Shown one piece after another: positions 18,207-25,765 of a stretch of DNA of 64,000 nt. Both the position numbers and the translations under genes were made by a program. Each line of letters begins with the position of its first letter. Within the stretch, counting starts at the first letter, position 1. A model generated the notes under the pieces. The model did not search any database, was not told the origin of the DNA, and was given only the letters and a program-made list of their open reading frames with translations. The stretch is from Dechloromonas hankyongensis (lineage in GTDB: Bacteria > Pseudomonadota > Gammaproteobacteria > Burkholderiales > Rhodocyclaceae), in NCBI RefSeq assembly GCF_022012295.1, contig NZ_JAKLTN010000004.1, forward strand, positions 1 through 64,000. The letters run 5' to 3'.

Positions 18207-18314
18207 TGGAAAAATAAGCGCGATCGCGATTAGCTGGGGCGCAGCCATCGTACGTAGCATTTTCCAGTCAGTACTACGGCATGAAATTTCGCCGCAGCAG
18301 CGTGCAAAACGCCT

Positions 18315-18336
18315 AAGGCAATATGGACATTGCCTT
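18315..18336 (-). terminator. Terminator hairpin for the permease-thioredoxin operon
   Basis: AAGGCAAT and ATTGCCTT form a perfect 8-bp stem with a 6-base loop, 20 bases beyond the stop of the thioredoxin-like gene. On the minus strand a short T stretch (GTTTTG) follows a few bases later. Confidence 0.55.
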
Positions 18337-18356
18337 GAGCAATTGCTATCCGATTG

Positions 18357-18593
18357 TCAGTGCGCCTTCAGCCAGCCGAGTAGTTCATCCTTGCTCGGCA
18401 TCCGCCCTGAAACCAGGACCGATTCATCGACCACCAGCGCCGGCGTCGTCATGATGGGATAGGCCATGATCTTGTCCATGTCCTTCACATGCTCGAACGT
18501 CGCTTCAATAGCCAGTTCGGCCACGGCATCGCGGGTCAGTTGTTCCAGGCGATTGCATTTGGCGCAGCCACTACCCAATATCTTGATGAGCAT
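18357..18593 (-). CDS. Thioredoxin-like small redox protein
   Basis: The 78-residue protein begins MLIKILGSGCAKC, with the active-site CxxC at C10/C13, and continues with the cis-Pro region TTPALVVDE. This is the compact thioredoxin fold of the MTH895/TM0996 family, often encoded beside YraQ-type permeases. The ATG at 18593 has an AGGGA site upstream and overlaps the end of the permease gene by 23 bases, so the two are coupled. It may reduce or hand over the thiol-reactive substrate of the permease; that is an inference from pairing. Confidence 0.87.
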   Translation of the reverse strand: MLIKILGSGCAKCNRLEQLTRDAVAELAIEATFEHVKDMDKIMAYPIMTTPALVVDESVLVSGRMPSKDELLGWLKAH

Positions 18594-20037
18594 GATGTGC
18601 TCCCTGGTTATGCCTTGCGGCGGTTTCAATCAAATGCAGCGCGACGATGATGAGGGCGACGAAGCCGCCAATGACACCGACCAGCATCCATAGCGACATG
18701 CCGTTGACCCAGGCGCCGTAGGTCAATCCCGAGACGGTCGAGAACAGGGCGACCAGCCCAACGTAGGTCCACGCCCGCAATTTGCCGATGATGGCTGTGG
18801 TGATGAGGATGCTCTGCAGCGACAGTTCCGGGTCGGCCATCAGGTAAGCGATGAGCGGCCCCGGATGCATGCCGAGCGACAGGAACATCTTGGCAATGGG
18901 TACTTCGACCAGGGTTGGGAAATACATGAAGACCCCGAACACGACACCTGCCAGGTTGGCCAGCACGGTGTTTTCACCGGCTACCGTGCGAATCCACTCG
19001 GGCTGAATGAAAACCCGGATGACGCCAACCAGGAATACGCCAACGACCAACAGCGGAAATATCATCTTCACGAAGCGCCAGGTTTCCCACAGCCATTGCT
19101 GAACATCCCAGTCGTCGAAGCGGCGAGCCAACGGAATGAGCGCGAGACAGAACAGCGTCACTGCCAGGGTTCGTCCGGTCACGGTGAGCGCGATGCCGGC
19201 ATCGACTACCTTGACGCCCAGCGCGGCAAACACGAGGGTGAGCATGGTCAGGCCAAGTGCCACGGGCGTAAAGCGATTGAAGCCTTCGTCGACCTTGCCC
19301 AATCCGCGCCAGGCGAAAATGCCGATACCCGCCAGCAAGGCGATCAACAGGGCGCCTTGCAAACTCAGGCCTTCGGCCCCGATGGCCTCATTGACCGGCA
19401 CCCACCGGTCGAGGGATTGTTGCACGGCCACTCCCCCATGCCAGGGAAGCTCGGCGCTGAACAACACGGCCTTGAGGAAATCCAGCTTCAACGTGCCGGA
19501 AATCAATAAGGCGACCAGGGCACCGACAAAGAGCAGCGTCTTGCCTGGAATAGCCCCCCCTTCGGCGAAAGTTTGCGTATCAGCCATCCGGGCAACATCC
19601 GTCTCGCGGAAGACGATGGCCATAATCATCCCGATGCCGACCCCAAACGATAGCGCCAGGAGGATGCGGGCAATGGCGAAGTCGGCGCCCAGCGCGACGC
19701 CGGTGTAGGCCAAGGCCAGGATGTTGGCTGCGGGCGCAAAGAACAGGAAGGTAATGGCCGGGCCAAGGCCGGCACCTTTCTTGTAGATGCCGGCGAACAG
19801 CGGCTGGATGGTGCAGGAACAAACCGCCAGCAAGCTGCCGGCACCCGCGGCGGCGGAATAGGATTTCCACTTGGGCGCATCCGGCCCGAGAAAACGGATG
19901 ATGGACTGCTGCGGCACCAAGGCCGACAACGCCCCGGCAATGAAGAAAGCAGGCACCAGGCAGAGCAGCACATGAGCTGCCAGATAGGATGCCAGGCTAT
20001 CGAGGCCTCCTTGAAACGCGGTGATCATCCAGTTCAT
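18571..20037 (-). CDS. YraQ/ArsP-family membrane permease
   Basis: The 488-residue polytopic protein has at least ten hydrophobic segments. The family signature is in the first third (SLLAVCSCTIQPLFAG, with C73 and C75, then FFAPAANI) and repeats in the second half (FMYFPTLVEVPIAK). Members include ArsP, which exports trivalent organoarsenicals, and uncharacterised YraQ proteins; the CSC pair suggests a thiol-reactive or metal(loid) substrate. It is co-transcribed with a thioredoxin-like gene. A 5-6-5 inverted repeat upstream could be an ArsR-like operator, but no arsR is adjacent. Base composition is below that of the window. Confidence 0.87.
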   Translation of the reverse strand: MNWMITAFQGGLDSLASYLAAHVLLCLVPAFFIAGALSALVPQQSIIRFLGPDAPKWKSYSAAAGAGSLLAVCSCTIQPLFAGIYKKGAGLGPAITFLFFAPAANILALAYTGVALGADFAIARILLALSFGVGIGMIMAIVFRETDVARMADTQTFAEGGAIPGKTLLFVGALVALLISGTLKLDFLKAVLFSAELPWHGGVAVQQSLDRWVPVNEAIGAEGLSLQGALLIALLAGIGIFAWRGLGKVDEGFNRFTPVALGLTMLTLVFAALGVKVVDAGIALTVTGRTLAVTLFCLALIPLARRFDDWDVQQWLWETWRFVKMIFPLLVVGVFLVGVIRVFIQPEWIRTVAGENTVLANLAGVVFGVFMYFPTLVEVPIAKMFLSLGMHPGPLIAYLMADPELSLQSILITTAIIGKLRAWTYVGLVALFSTVSGLTYGAWVNGMSLWMLVGVIGGFVALIIVALHLIETAARHNQGAHHAHQDIG

Positions 20038-20472
20038 GTTTGACTCCCCGTTGCCTTGGTTTTTAAGTCGCTTCCATGATTCGAGTATTGTCGAAATATA
20101 TGACGAAGTCCAGCGACTCTTTTGTTGCGCATTGCGGGCATGGCATCGATGAGCAGGCCGTTACCGCTCCTGGCCGACTCCGGCCCGATGTCGCCTGGTT
20201 GCCGTAATGAACGATAGCTATCGACCCCAAACGGCCTGTTTGCTTGTGCCGAGCGGTCGTCCAGCCATACCCGGTTTGCCGCTTTCCGGAATGTCAGCGA
20301 TTGCCGATGGCAATGTCGCCTGATTTCCGACAACGATCACGTCAATCACCGACCGAAGTTACGGGTTTAGCTGATATTTAGTTCAGCAAAATACTTCGAA
20401 AATTCCCCTTAACGGCTCGAATGACCTTTGCATCTCACACTGCAGACGAACTACTTAAGGGGGGGTATTACC
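20038..20472. other. 435-base intergenic region between divergent genes
   Basis: This separates the permease gene (minus) from the small protein at 20473 (plus). It contains the TTCGA/TCGAA repeat near the permease and an ATTGCC-GAT-GGCAAT inverted repeat at 20300-20314. An open minus-strand frame across 20034-20333 has no ribosome site, motif or sensible composition and was not called. The last 40 bases include a TTGCAT element upstream of the plus-strand gene. Confidence 0.5.
20080..20095 (-). promoter_or_regulatory. Candidate operator of the permease operon
   Basis: TTCGA and TCGAA flank a 6-base spacer, 43 bases before the permease start. The extended site reads ATTCGA-N6-TCGAAAT with one mismatch. 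The position and an AT-rich surround suit an ArsR/SmtB-type repressor site, but this is unproven. Confidence 0.4.
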
Positions 20473-20733
20473 ATGGGGATCGTATCAAGGATCAAAGGGA
20501 TTTTCCGGAGCCCGGTGACCATACAGAGTGACTCGGTGTACTTCCAGGTGGTACGCGACCAGAACACTGGACAGTCGTCGCTGTCGGTCTCCGTTTCTGC
20601 ACCGAATGACCTGATCGAACAACTCGAAAGCTTGCTCAAGTCTCACTGTTACCGGTTGATGGCCGATTACGCGGCGTCCGGGGTATCGAAGATTCAAGGG
20701 GCCGTTGTTTTCAACCTGCCCAAGCAGCAATAG
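20473..20733 (+). CDS. Small cytoplasmic protein, function unknown
   Basis: The 86-residue protein has no signal peptide or membrane segment. It begins MGIVSRIKGIFRSP and has an alternating strand-helix composition (VYFQVVRDQNTGQSSLSVSVSAP, then IEQLESLLKSH). A run of seven G precedes the ATG as ribosome site. It converges with the GGDEF-EAL gene; between them lies a short GTCAC/GTGAC inverted repeat. The family is not recognised. Confidence 0.6.
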   Translation: MGIVSRIKGIFRSPVTIQSDSVYFQVVRDQNTGQSSLSVSVSAPNDLIEQLESLLKSHCYRLMADYAASGVSKIQGAVVFNLPKQQ

Positions 20734-20772
20734 GGTCACCGTTTTCCGTGACTGGATGGTGCAGGTACGCGC

Positions 20773-22842
20773 TCAGGCCGCCCGCTGCCGGCGCCATTGC
20801 TCGAATTCGTCCGCCGGCATGGGACGGCAAAAATGGAAGCCCTGGCCGTGCCGGCAGTGGTGGGCCTGCACGAATGCCAGATCGTCATCCGATTCGATGC
20901 CTTCGGCGACGACTTCGAGACCCAGCGACCGCCCCAGCGCGATGATGCCCTCGGCGATCGCCAGGTCGGCCGGTTTGTGCCCTATGTCGGTGACGAAGGA
21001 CTGATCCAGTTTCAGGATGTCGATCGGCATCCGGGCAAGATAGCTCAGGCTCGAATAGCCGGTGCCGAAATCGTCCAGCGCCACCTTGACGTGCATGTCC
21101 TTCAGTTCGCGCAAGACGGTCACGGCGTCCTCGGCGTTGCGCATGATCGTGCTCTCGGTCATCTCCACCCACAGGTCTTCGGCGCCGATGCCCTCGCGCT
21201 TCAGCGCATCGGCCACGCTGCGTGCGAAGCCGGTCTTGCGGAACTGGGCCGGCGAGACGTTCATCGATACCGGCACCATGCGCAGGCCCCGGTCGCGCCA
21301 TTCGCGCTGCTGGCGGCATACCTCCTGCAGCACCCATTCCCCGAGGGTCTGCATGAAGCCGGCCGTTTCGGCCACCGGTATGAACTGCTCCGGCTGCCAG
21401 TCCGTGCATGGCCAGCGCAGCAGCGCCTCGGCGCCCACCACGGTGCGCGTTGCGGTGTCGAACACCGGCTGGTAGAAGAGCACGAACTCGTGCTGCTCCA
21501 GGCCGTTGCGCAAGCGGCTTTCAATCTTCAGGGACTGCGACACGCGTTCGTTGAACGCCGCCTTGAAAAACTGGAAGTTGTTACGCCCGCTGTCCTTGGC
21601 GTGGTACATGGCCGTGTCGGCGTTCTTGATCAGGTCTTCCACGCTGTCGCCATCCTGCGGAAACAGGCTGATGCCGATACTGGGCAGCACCGTCAGCGCG
21701 AGCCCGTCCGTGTGGTAGGGCTGGCCCAGCCGGTCGAGGATGTGGCGCGTGGCCGTGGCGGCGTCTTCCACGCCGCCGATGTGCGACACCACCGCCAGGA
21801 ATTCGTCACCGCCGAGGCGCCCCACCGTATCCTCGGCGCGCACGCAACCAGACAGCCGCCGCGCGACTTCCCTGAGCACGGCGTCGCCCACATCGTGCCC
21901 ATAGGTGTCGTTGATCGGCTTGAAACGGTCGAGGTCGACGAACAGGAAGGCGCATGCCTTGCGGCTGCGCCGCGCGCTGGCCAACTCACGTTCGGCCAGT
22001 TCGTAGAGCAGCGACCGGTTGGGCAATTCGGTCAGCGGGTCGTGCTGCAATACCTGGCGGATCCGGTCTTCCACCGCCTTGCGCTCGTCGATGTCCTCGA
22101 CGACGCCGATCACGCGCAGCGGCTCGCCGCCCAGGTCCCGTTCCACGACCTCGCCCTGGGCAAGCACCCAGCGCCAGCGGCCCGGCTTGGCGAGCAGCCG
22201 GCACTCCGCCCGGAAGCCCGAAGTCTCGCCGCGCAAATGCCGCTCGAACGCCAGGCGCGTCGGCAACAAGTCGTCCGGATGAGTCAGATTTTCCCAGGCC
22301 TCGAGCCGCGGCGCGATGTCGCCCGGGCGGTAACCGAGCAATGCAAGCAGCCGGTCGTTGCAGGTCACGAAATCGGTACGCAGATCGATGTCCCAGAAGC
22401 CCAGCCCGGCGGCTTCCATCGCCAAGGTCAGGCGCTTTTCGCTTTCCTGCAGGGCGTGCAGGGCATGGCTGCGTTCGGTGATATCGCGCAGCAGGGCGAC
22501 ATGCGCCTGCTGGCCCGCCCAGTCGATGTCCATCACACGCATTTCCGATATCCGCTCCGTACCTTGCGGACTGACGATGTCGACCTCGGTGGTCTCGCCG
22601 GCCGTGAGCGGAAAGCCGAAGGGCTGGCCGAGCAGCCCGGACGGGTGCCCGGCGAACAGTTCCTCGGCGGCATGGTTGGCAAACTGTACCGTGCCCTGTT
22701 GATCGACAACGACGAAAGCATCCGGGCTGCGCTCGATGATGTTGCGCAGCCGTGCCTCGCTGGCCGCCAGCCGCGTGCGGAGATCGTGCAGCGTACTGTT
22801 GCGCGCGCCGCTCCGGCCGCGACCCGACCCGGCTTTACTCAT
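20773..22842 (-). CDS. PAS-PAS-GGDEF-EAL c-di-GMP signalling protein
   Basis: The 689-residue cytoplasmic protein has an initial PAS domain (about 25-125), a second PAS with PAC (135-258), a GGDEF domain with intact GGDEF at 344-348 and an RxxD inhibitory site at 335-338, and an EAL domain starting EALLRW at 472. Downstream EAL motifs are DDFGTGYSSL (590-599) and AEGIE (646-650). It can in principle both make and degrade cyclic di-GMP. No membrane segment is seen. The ATG at 22842 lies inside the kaiC stop region (ATGAGTAA), so it is translationally coupled to kaiC as third gene of the kaiB-kaiC operon. It is likely the output module of the Kai pair. Confidence 0.93.
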   Translation of the reverse strand: MSKAGSGRGRSGARNSTLHDLRTRLAASEARLRNIIERSPDAFVVVDQQGTVQFANHAAEELFAGHPSGLLGQPFGFPLTAGETTEVDIVSPQGTERISEMRVMDIDWAGQQAHVALLRDITERSHALHALQESEKRLTLAMEAAGLGFWDIDLRTDFVTCNDRLLALLGYRPGDIAPRLEAWENLTHPDDLLPTRLAFERHLRGETSGFRAECRLLAKPGRWRWVLAQGEVVERDLGGEPLRVIGVVEDIDERKAVEDRIRQVLQHDPLTELPNRSLLYELAERELASARRSRKACAFLFVDLDRFKPINDTYGHDVGDAVLREVARRLSGCVRAEDTVGRLGGDEFLAVVSHIGGVEDAATATRHILDRLGQPYHTDGLALTVLPSIGISLFPQDGDSVEDLIKNADTAMYHAKDSGRNNFQFFKAAFNERVSQSLKIESRLRNGLEQHEFVLFYQPVFDTATRTVVGAEALLRWPCTDWQPEQFIPVAETAGFMQTLGEWVLQEVCRQQREWRDRGLRMVPVSMNVSPAQFRKTGFARSVADALKREGIGAEDLWVEMTESTIMRNAEDAVTVLRELKDMHVKVALDDFGTGYSSLSYLARMPIDILKLDQSFVTDIGHKPADLAIAEGIIALGRSLGLEVVAEGIESDDDLAFVQAHHCRHGQGFHFCRPMPADEFEQWRRQRAA

Positions 22843-24370
22843 TGTGCTCACCAGCGGATTTCTCGATGCCGATCCCGTCCGCTGCCAATGTCCGGGAACT
22901 GAAGAGGGTCGAGTCGTACGGCTCGCGGAACTGCTCGCCGACGTGCAGGCCAGTGCTGTCGATGGTGAATTCCCGGATCGCCGTATCATGGCGCGAACCG
23001 CGCATTTTCAGCACCGTCACGCCATGGCGCATGACCCCGACGTATTCCATGTAGCGCAACAGGATGATCGAGTCGGTGAAGGTGGTGAGCTGGGTCTCGG
23101 TGATGCGCGAGGTCGCGCCGAAGATGGGCTCGCTGGTCGCGGTAAACAAGGCCGGCACCTGCAGTTGCTTGATGTACGCGGTCAAACCGAGAATGAAGTC
23201 GCGCAGGCTTTTTTCGGAAGCCAGCCGCCCCAGCGAGGTCAGGCTGTCGAGCACGATGCGGTGTGGACGAAAGCTGCCGATGAGACCCTTGATCATGATC
23301 AGCCGGTCTTCCAGATTCATCGATTCGGGATACTCGCAGACAATGTGCAGCAGCCCTTCGCTTTCCATTTTCGCGAAGTCGCGGCCCCAGCCGGCGGCGT
23401 TTCGCACCAACTGGTCACGGCTTTCCTCGAAGCCGAGAAACAGGCAGCGCTCGCCGTTGGTCACAGCGCCGCAGGCGAACTCGGTGGCCACCAGGGTCTT
23501 GCCGGCGCCGGTGGGGCCCGATACCAGGGTGGTCGAGTCGCGAAACGGCCCACCGTCGCACATGTCGTCCAGGCCGGCATTGCCGAATGTGGCGCGCACG
23601 TTCGAGGATTTGTGTTCGAGGTGGATGGCCGACAAGGGCATCACTTCGATTCCGCTGCCATCGGTGATGACGAAGGGAAACTCGCCGCGCCGATGCGCGA
23701 CGCCGCGCATTTTGAGGATCTCCAGTGTGCGCCGCCGCACTTCCGCTTCGAGCACGTTGCGCAGAATGACGACGTTGTCGACGACAAATTCCTCGCCCCA
23801 CCGGTAGCCGCCTTCTCCGTAATCCGCGGTTCGCTCGCTGCTGATCACCGAGGTCACGTCCATGGTCCTCAGCATGCGGCTGATGCGGAACAATTCGAAG
23901 CGGACGCGTGCCCGGTCGCTGAAACGCGTGAACAAGGCGCCAACCGCGTCGATCGCCAGGCGTTTGGCGCCTATCGTTCCCACGGCGGCGTTGATCTGCG
24001 CGACCAATCCGCCCAGGTCGTATTCCCCTACCGTCACGTCTTCCTCGTCGGCGGCCGTGCCATCGATGAACGCCCATTTTCCTTCGGCTTCCCAGCGGGC
24101 GACGTCCCAGCCCAGCGAAAGCATGGCACCGCGAACGTCTCCGGGCTGTTCCTCGAGCGTGACGAATACGCCGGGTTGATCGTACTGGAGGATGCCTTCG
24201 GCCAGGAATTGCGCGATGAAGATGGCCTTGCCGCTGCCCGGCGTGCCTTCGATCATGGTCATGCGATCTTTCGACAGGCCACCCATCGCGAGCAGGTCGA
24301 AACCGGGTATGCCGGTCGGCATCCGCGGGATGCTGCCGGAGGTTTCCTTGTGTTTTCGGCGTGTAGTCAT
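22835..24370 (-). CDS. kaiC: KaiC-family circadian clock-type ATPase/kinase
   Basis: The 511-residue protein has the double RecA-like KaiC layout. The CI domain (about 15-255) has Walker A GTPGSGKA at 42-49 and the catalytic pair E73/E74. The CII domain (260-500) has GPTGAGKT at 285-292 and E315/E316. Cyanobacterial KaiC autophosphorylates Ser431/Thr432 in CII; here the aligned pair is T429/T430 in TETQLTTFTDSI. The Walker A residue after Lys in CI is Ala49 where Thr is normal. It overlaps kaiB (ATGA) and the downstream GGDEF-EAL gene. No KaiA is encoded here, as usual outside cyanobacteria. True circadian function is not implied. Confidence 0.94.
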   Translation of the reverse strand: MTTRRKHKETSGSIPRMPTGIPGFDLLAMGGLSKDRMTMIEGTPGSGKAIFIAQFLAEGILQYDQPGVFVTLEEQPGDVRGAMLSLGWDVARWEAEGKWAFIDGTAADEEDVTVGEYDLGGLVAQINAAVGTIGAKRLAIDAVGALFTRFSDRARVRFELFRISRMLRTMDVTSVISSERTADYGEGGYRWGEEFVVDNVVILRNVLEAEVRRRTLEILKMRGVAHRRGEFPFVITDGSGIEVMPLSAIHLEHKSSNVRATFGNAGLDDMCDGGPFRDSTTLVSGPTGAGKTLVATEFACGAVTNGERCLFLGFEESRDQLVRNAAGWGRDFAKMESEGLLHIVCEYPESMNLEDRLIMIKGLIGSFRPHRIVLDSLTSLGRLASEKSLRDFILGLTAYIKQLQVPALFTATSEPIFGATSRITETQLTTFTDSIILLRYMEYVGVMRHGVTVLKMRGSRHDTAIREFTIDSTGLHVGEQFREPYDSTLFSSRTLAADGIGIEKSAGEHNE

Positions 24371-24696
24371 GTTGGCTCATCCTTTGACCGGGGAAAGCGC
24401 GGAAAGGGTTCGCCGAATTCTTCGACGCCAAGGGCTACCAGCACTTTGGCCGGATCCGACAGGTCGCCGATCACCCGGCTGAGAGGAAGCGGTGCAACAC
24501 GAAGCGTGGTGGGGGTGGCAAAGATGTGCTCGGCTGCTGCCAACTCGGGATGCTTCAGCACGTCGATCAGGTCAAGCGCATAGCCGATGCCGTCGGCGCC
24601 GAGATATTGCTCGCAAATCCGCCGCAGATTGTATGCGGCGCGCAGCGAGCGCGGCGTTTGGCCCGAGACATACAACTGGAACTGATATTTTGCCAT
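24367..24696 (-). CDS. kaiB: KaiB-family clock protein
   Basis: The 109-residue protein matches KaiB: LYVSGQTPRSLRAAYNLRRICE at the N-terminus, the VLKHPELAAAEHIFATPT segment of the fold-switching region, and PLPLSRVIGDLSD. KaiB docks on the CI ring of KaiC and resets its phosphorylation state. It is the first gene of a three-gene operon and shares ATGA with kaiC. A GAGG site lies 9 bases before the ATG. The C-terminal tail (PFPRFPRSKDEPT) is slightly longer than in the cyanobacterial protein. Confidence 0.93.
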   Translation of the reverse strand: MAKYQFQLYVSGQTPRSLRAAYNLRRICEQYLGADGIGYALDLIDVLKHPELAAAEHIFATPTTLRVAPLPLSRVIGDLSDPAKVLVALGVEEFGEPFPRFPRSKDEPT

Positions 24697-24865
24697 TCGC
24701 TACGTGCCTCAACGTTCATACCTCACAGGCTCCGGGGCTCGTTTTCAAAAGACCCGGCGCTGCAGGTTTAAGTTCGCCCGGTCTCGAAGTGGAGCAGTCG
24801 CTTGAATGTCAGCAGTCGAATGAGGCTGAAGTCCGGCGGCGGCCGATTCAGCCGAGATTTCGCGG

Positions 24866-25756
24866 TCAGAAGCTGTTGATGACGGTGCCGACGACGTGCG
24901 TGCCGGTTTCGGCGAGGCCCTTGAGCATGCCGTCGGTGGCCTCGATCCGGGTGTGATCGCGGCGTGCCAGGACCAGGGCGTTGCCGGCGCGGAAGGCGAC
25001 ACTGCGGGCGTCGGCACAGAATTGCGTAGCCGTGGTGTCGAGCAGGATGAGGTCGAATTTGACCGCCAGTTCGTCGAGCAGGCCGGCCAGCCGGGGCCGC
25101 GACAGCAGTTCCTGCGGGTTGGGCGGCACGGCGCCGGCCGGCAGCAGCGAGAGTTTCGGGCAGCCGGACACTGGCAGCAGCACGGTGTCGGTATCGGCCC
25201 GCCCGGCCAGCACGGCGGCCAGGCCGATGCGGTTGGGTGTGTTGAACAGCCGGTGCTGGCGCGGATTGCGCAGGTCGGCGTCGATCAGCAGCGTGCGCAT
25301 GCCGAGCTGCGAGAAGATGATGGCCAGGTTGGCCGCGATGCAGCTGCGCCCCTCGCCGCGCCCCGGGCTGACGATGGCCAGCGAGCGGCGGCCGGCGGCC
25401 GGATCGAGCCAGCGCAAGAGCAGCTGGGTGCGCAGGCCGCGCAATTCCTCGGTGCACCGGTGGCGCGGCTGGAAGGCGGCGATCAGTTCGGTGCTCGCCC
25501 CGGCGTCGCCGGGCAGCAGTTGCGGCAGGCCGTACTGGCGGTCCAGCGCCTGTTCGACATCCTCGTCGTCGAGCAGGCCGAGGCGGCGGGCGGCTTCGCC
25601 GAAAAGCAGGCCGCGCCGATGCTGCAGGTCGACGATGCGGTCGAGGTCGGCCACCTTGAGCTTGCCTTCGTCGACCAGGATGGCGCCGAGCTGGTGGTCG
25701 TCGTGCGCGATGACGCGGCTGCTACCTTCCAGGGGGAGAACGTTGTCGTGGGCCAT
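24866..25756 (-). CDS. epsG: EpsG-type BY-kinase for exopolysaccharide chain length
   Basis: The 296-residue protein is the cytoplasmic tyrosine-kinase half of a polysaccharide co-polymerase. Its P-loop is PGRGEGRS (131-138), with Arg where most P-loops have Lys; this is my recollection of the EpsG family too. Walker A' is LLIDADLR (156-163) and Walker B is LILLDTT. An N-terminal region (22-80) with LGAILVDEGKLKVADLDRIV and a second LFGEAARRLG...LDRQYGLPQL half resembles the MshEN c-di-GMP-binding fold. There is no Tyr-rich C-terminal tail. It follows epsF by 9 bases and is the last gene of epsDEFG. Confidence 0.9.
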   Translation of the reverse strand: MAHDNVLPLEGSSRVIAHDDHQLGAILVDEGKLKVADLDRIVDLQHRRGLLFGEAARRLGLLDDEDVEQALDRQYGLPQLLPGDAGASTELIAAFQPRHRCTEELRGLRTQLLLRWLDPAAGRRSLAIVSPGRGEGRSCIAANLAIIFSQLGMRTLLIDADLRNPRQHRLFNTPNRIGLAAVLAGRADTDTVLLPVSGCPKLSLLPAGAVPPNPQELLSRPRLAGLLDELAVKFDLILLDTTATQFCADARSVAFRAGNALVLARRDHTRIEATDGMLKGLAETGTHVVGTVINSF

Positions 25757-25765
25757 GGTTGTTCC

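Noticed and set aside
20034-20333. 99-residue open frame upstream of the permease
   Set aside because: No ribosome site, no recognisable pattern, and it covers the probable permease promoter.
20797-24583. Long plus-strand open frames opposite kaiC and the GGDEF-EAL gene
   Set aside because: These are shadows of genes with intact catalytic motifs on the minus strand.
24697-24865. Possible kaiA or small gene between kaiB and epsG
   Set aside because: No open frame with a ribosome site or KaiA-like sequence; the region is a leader and 3' flank.
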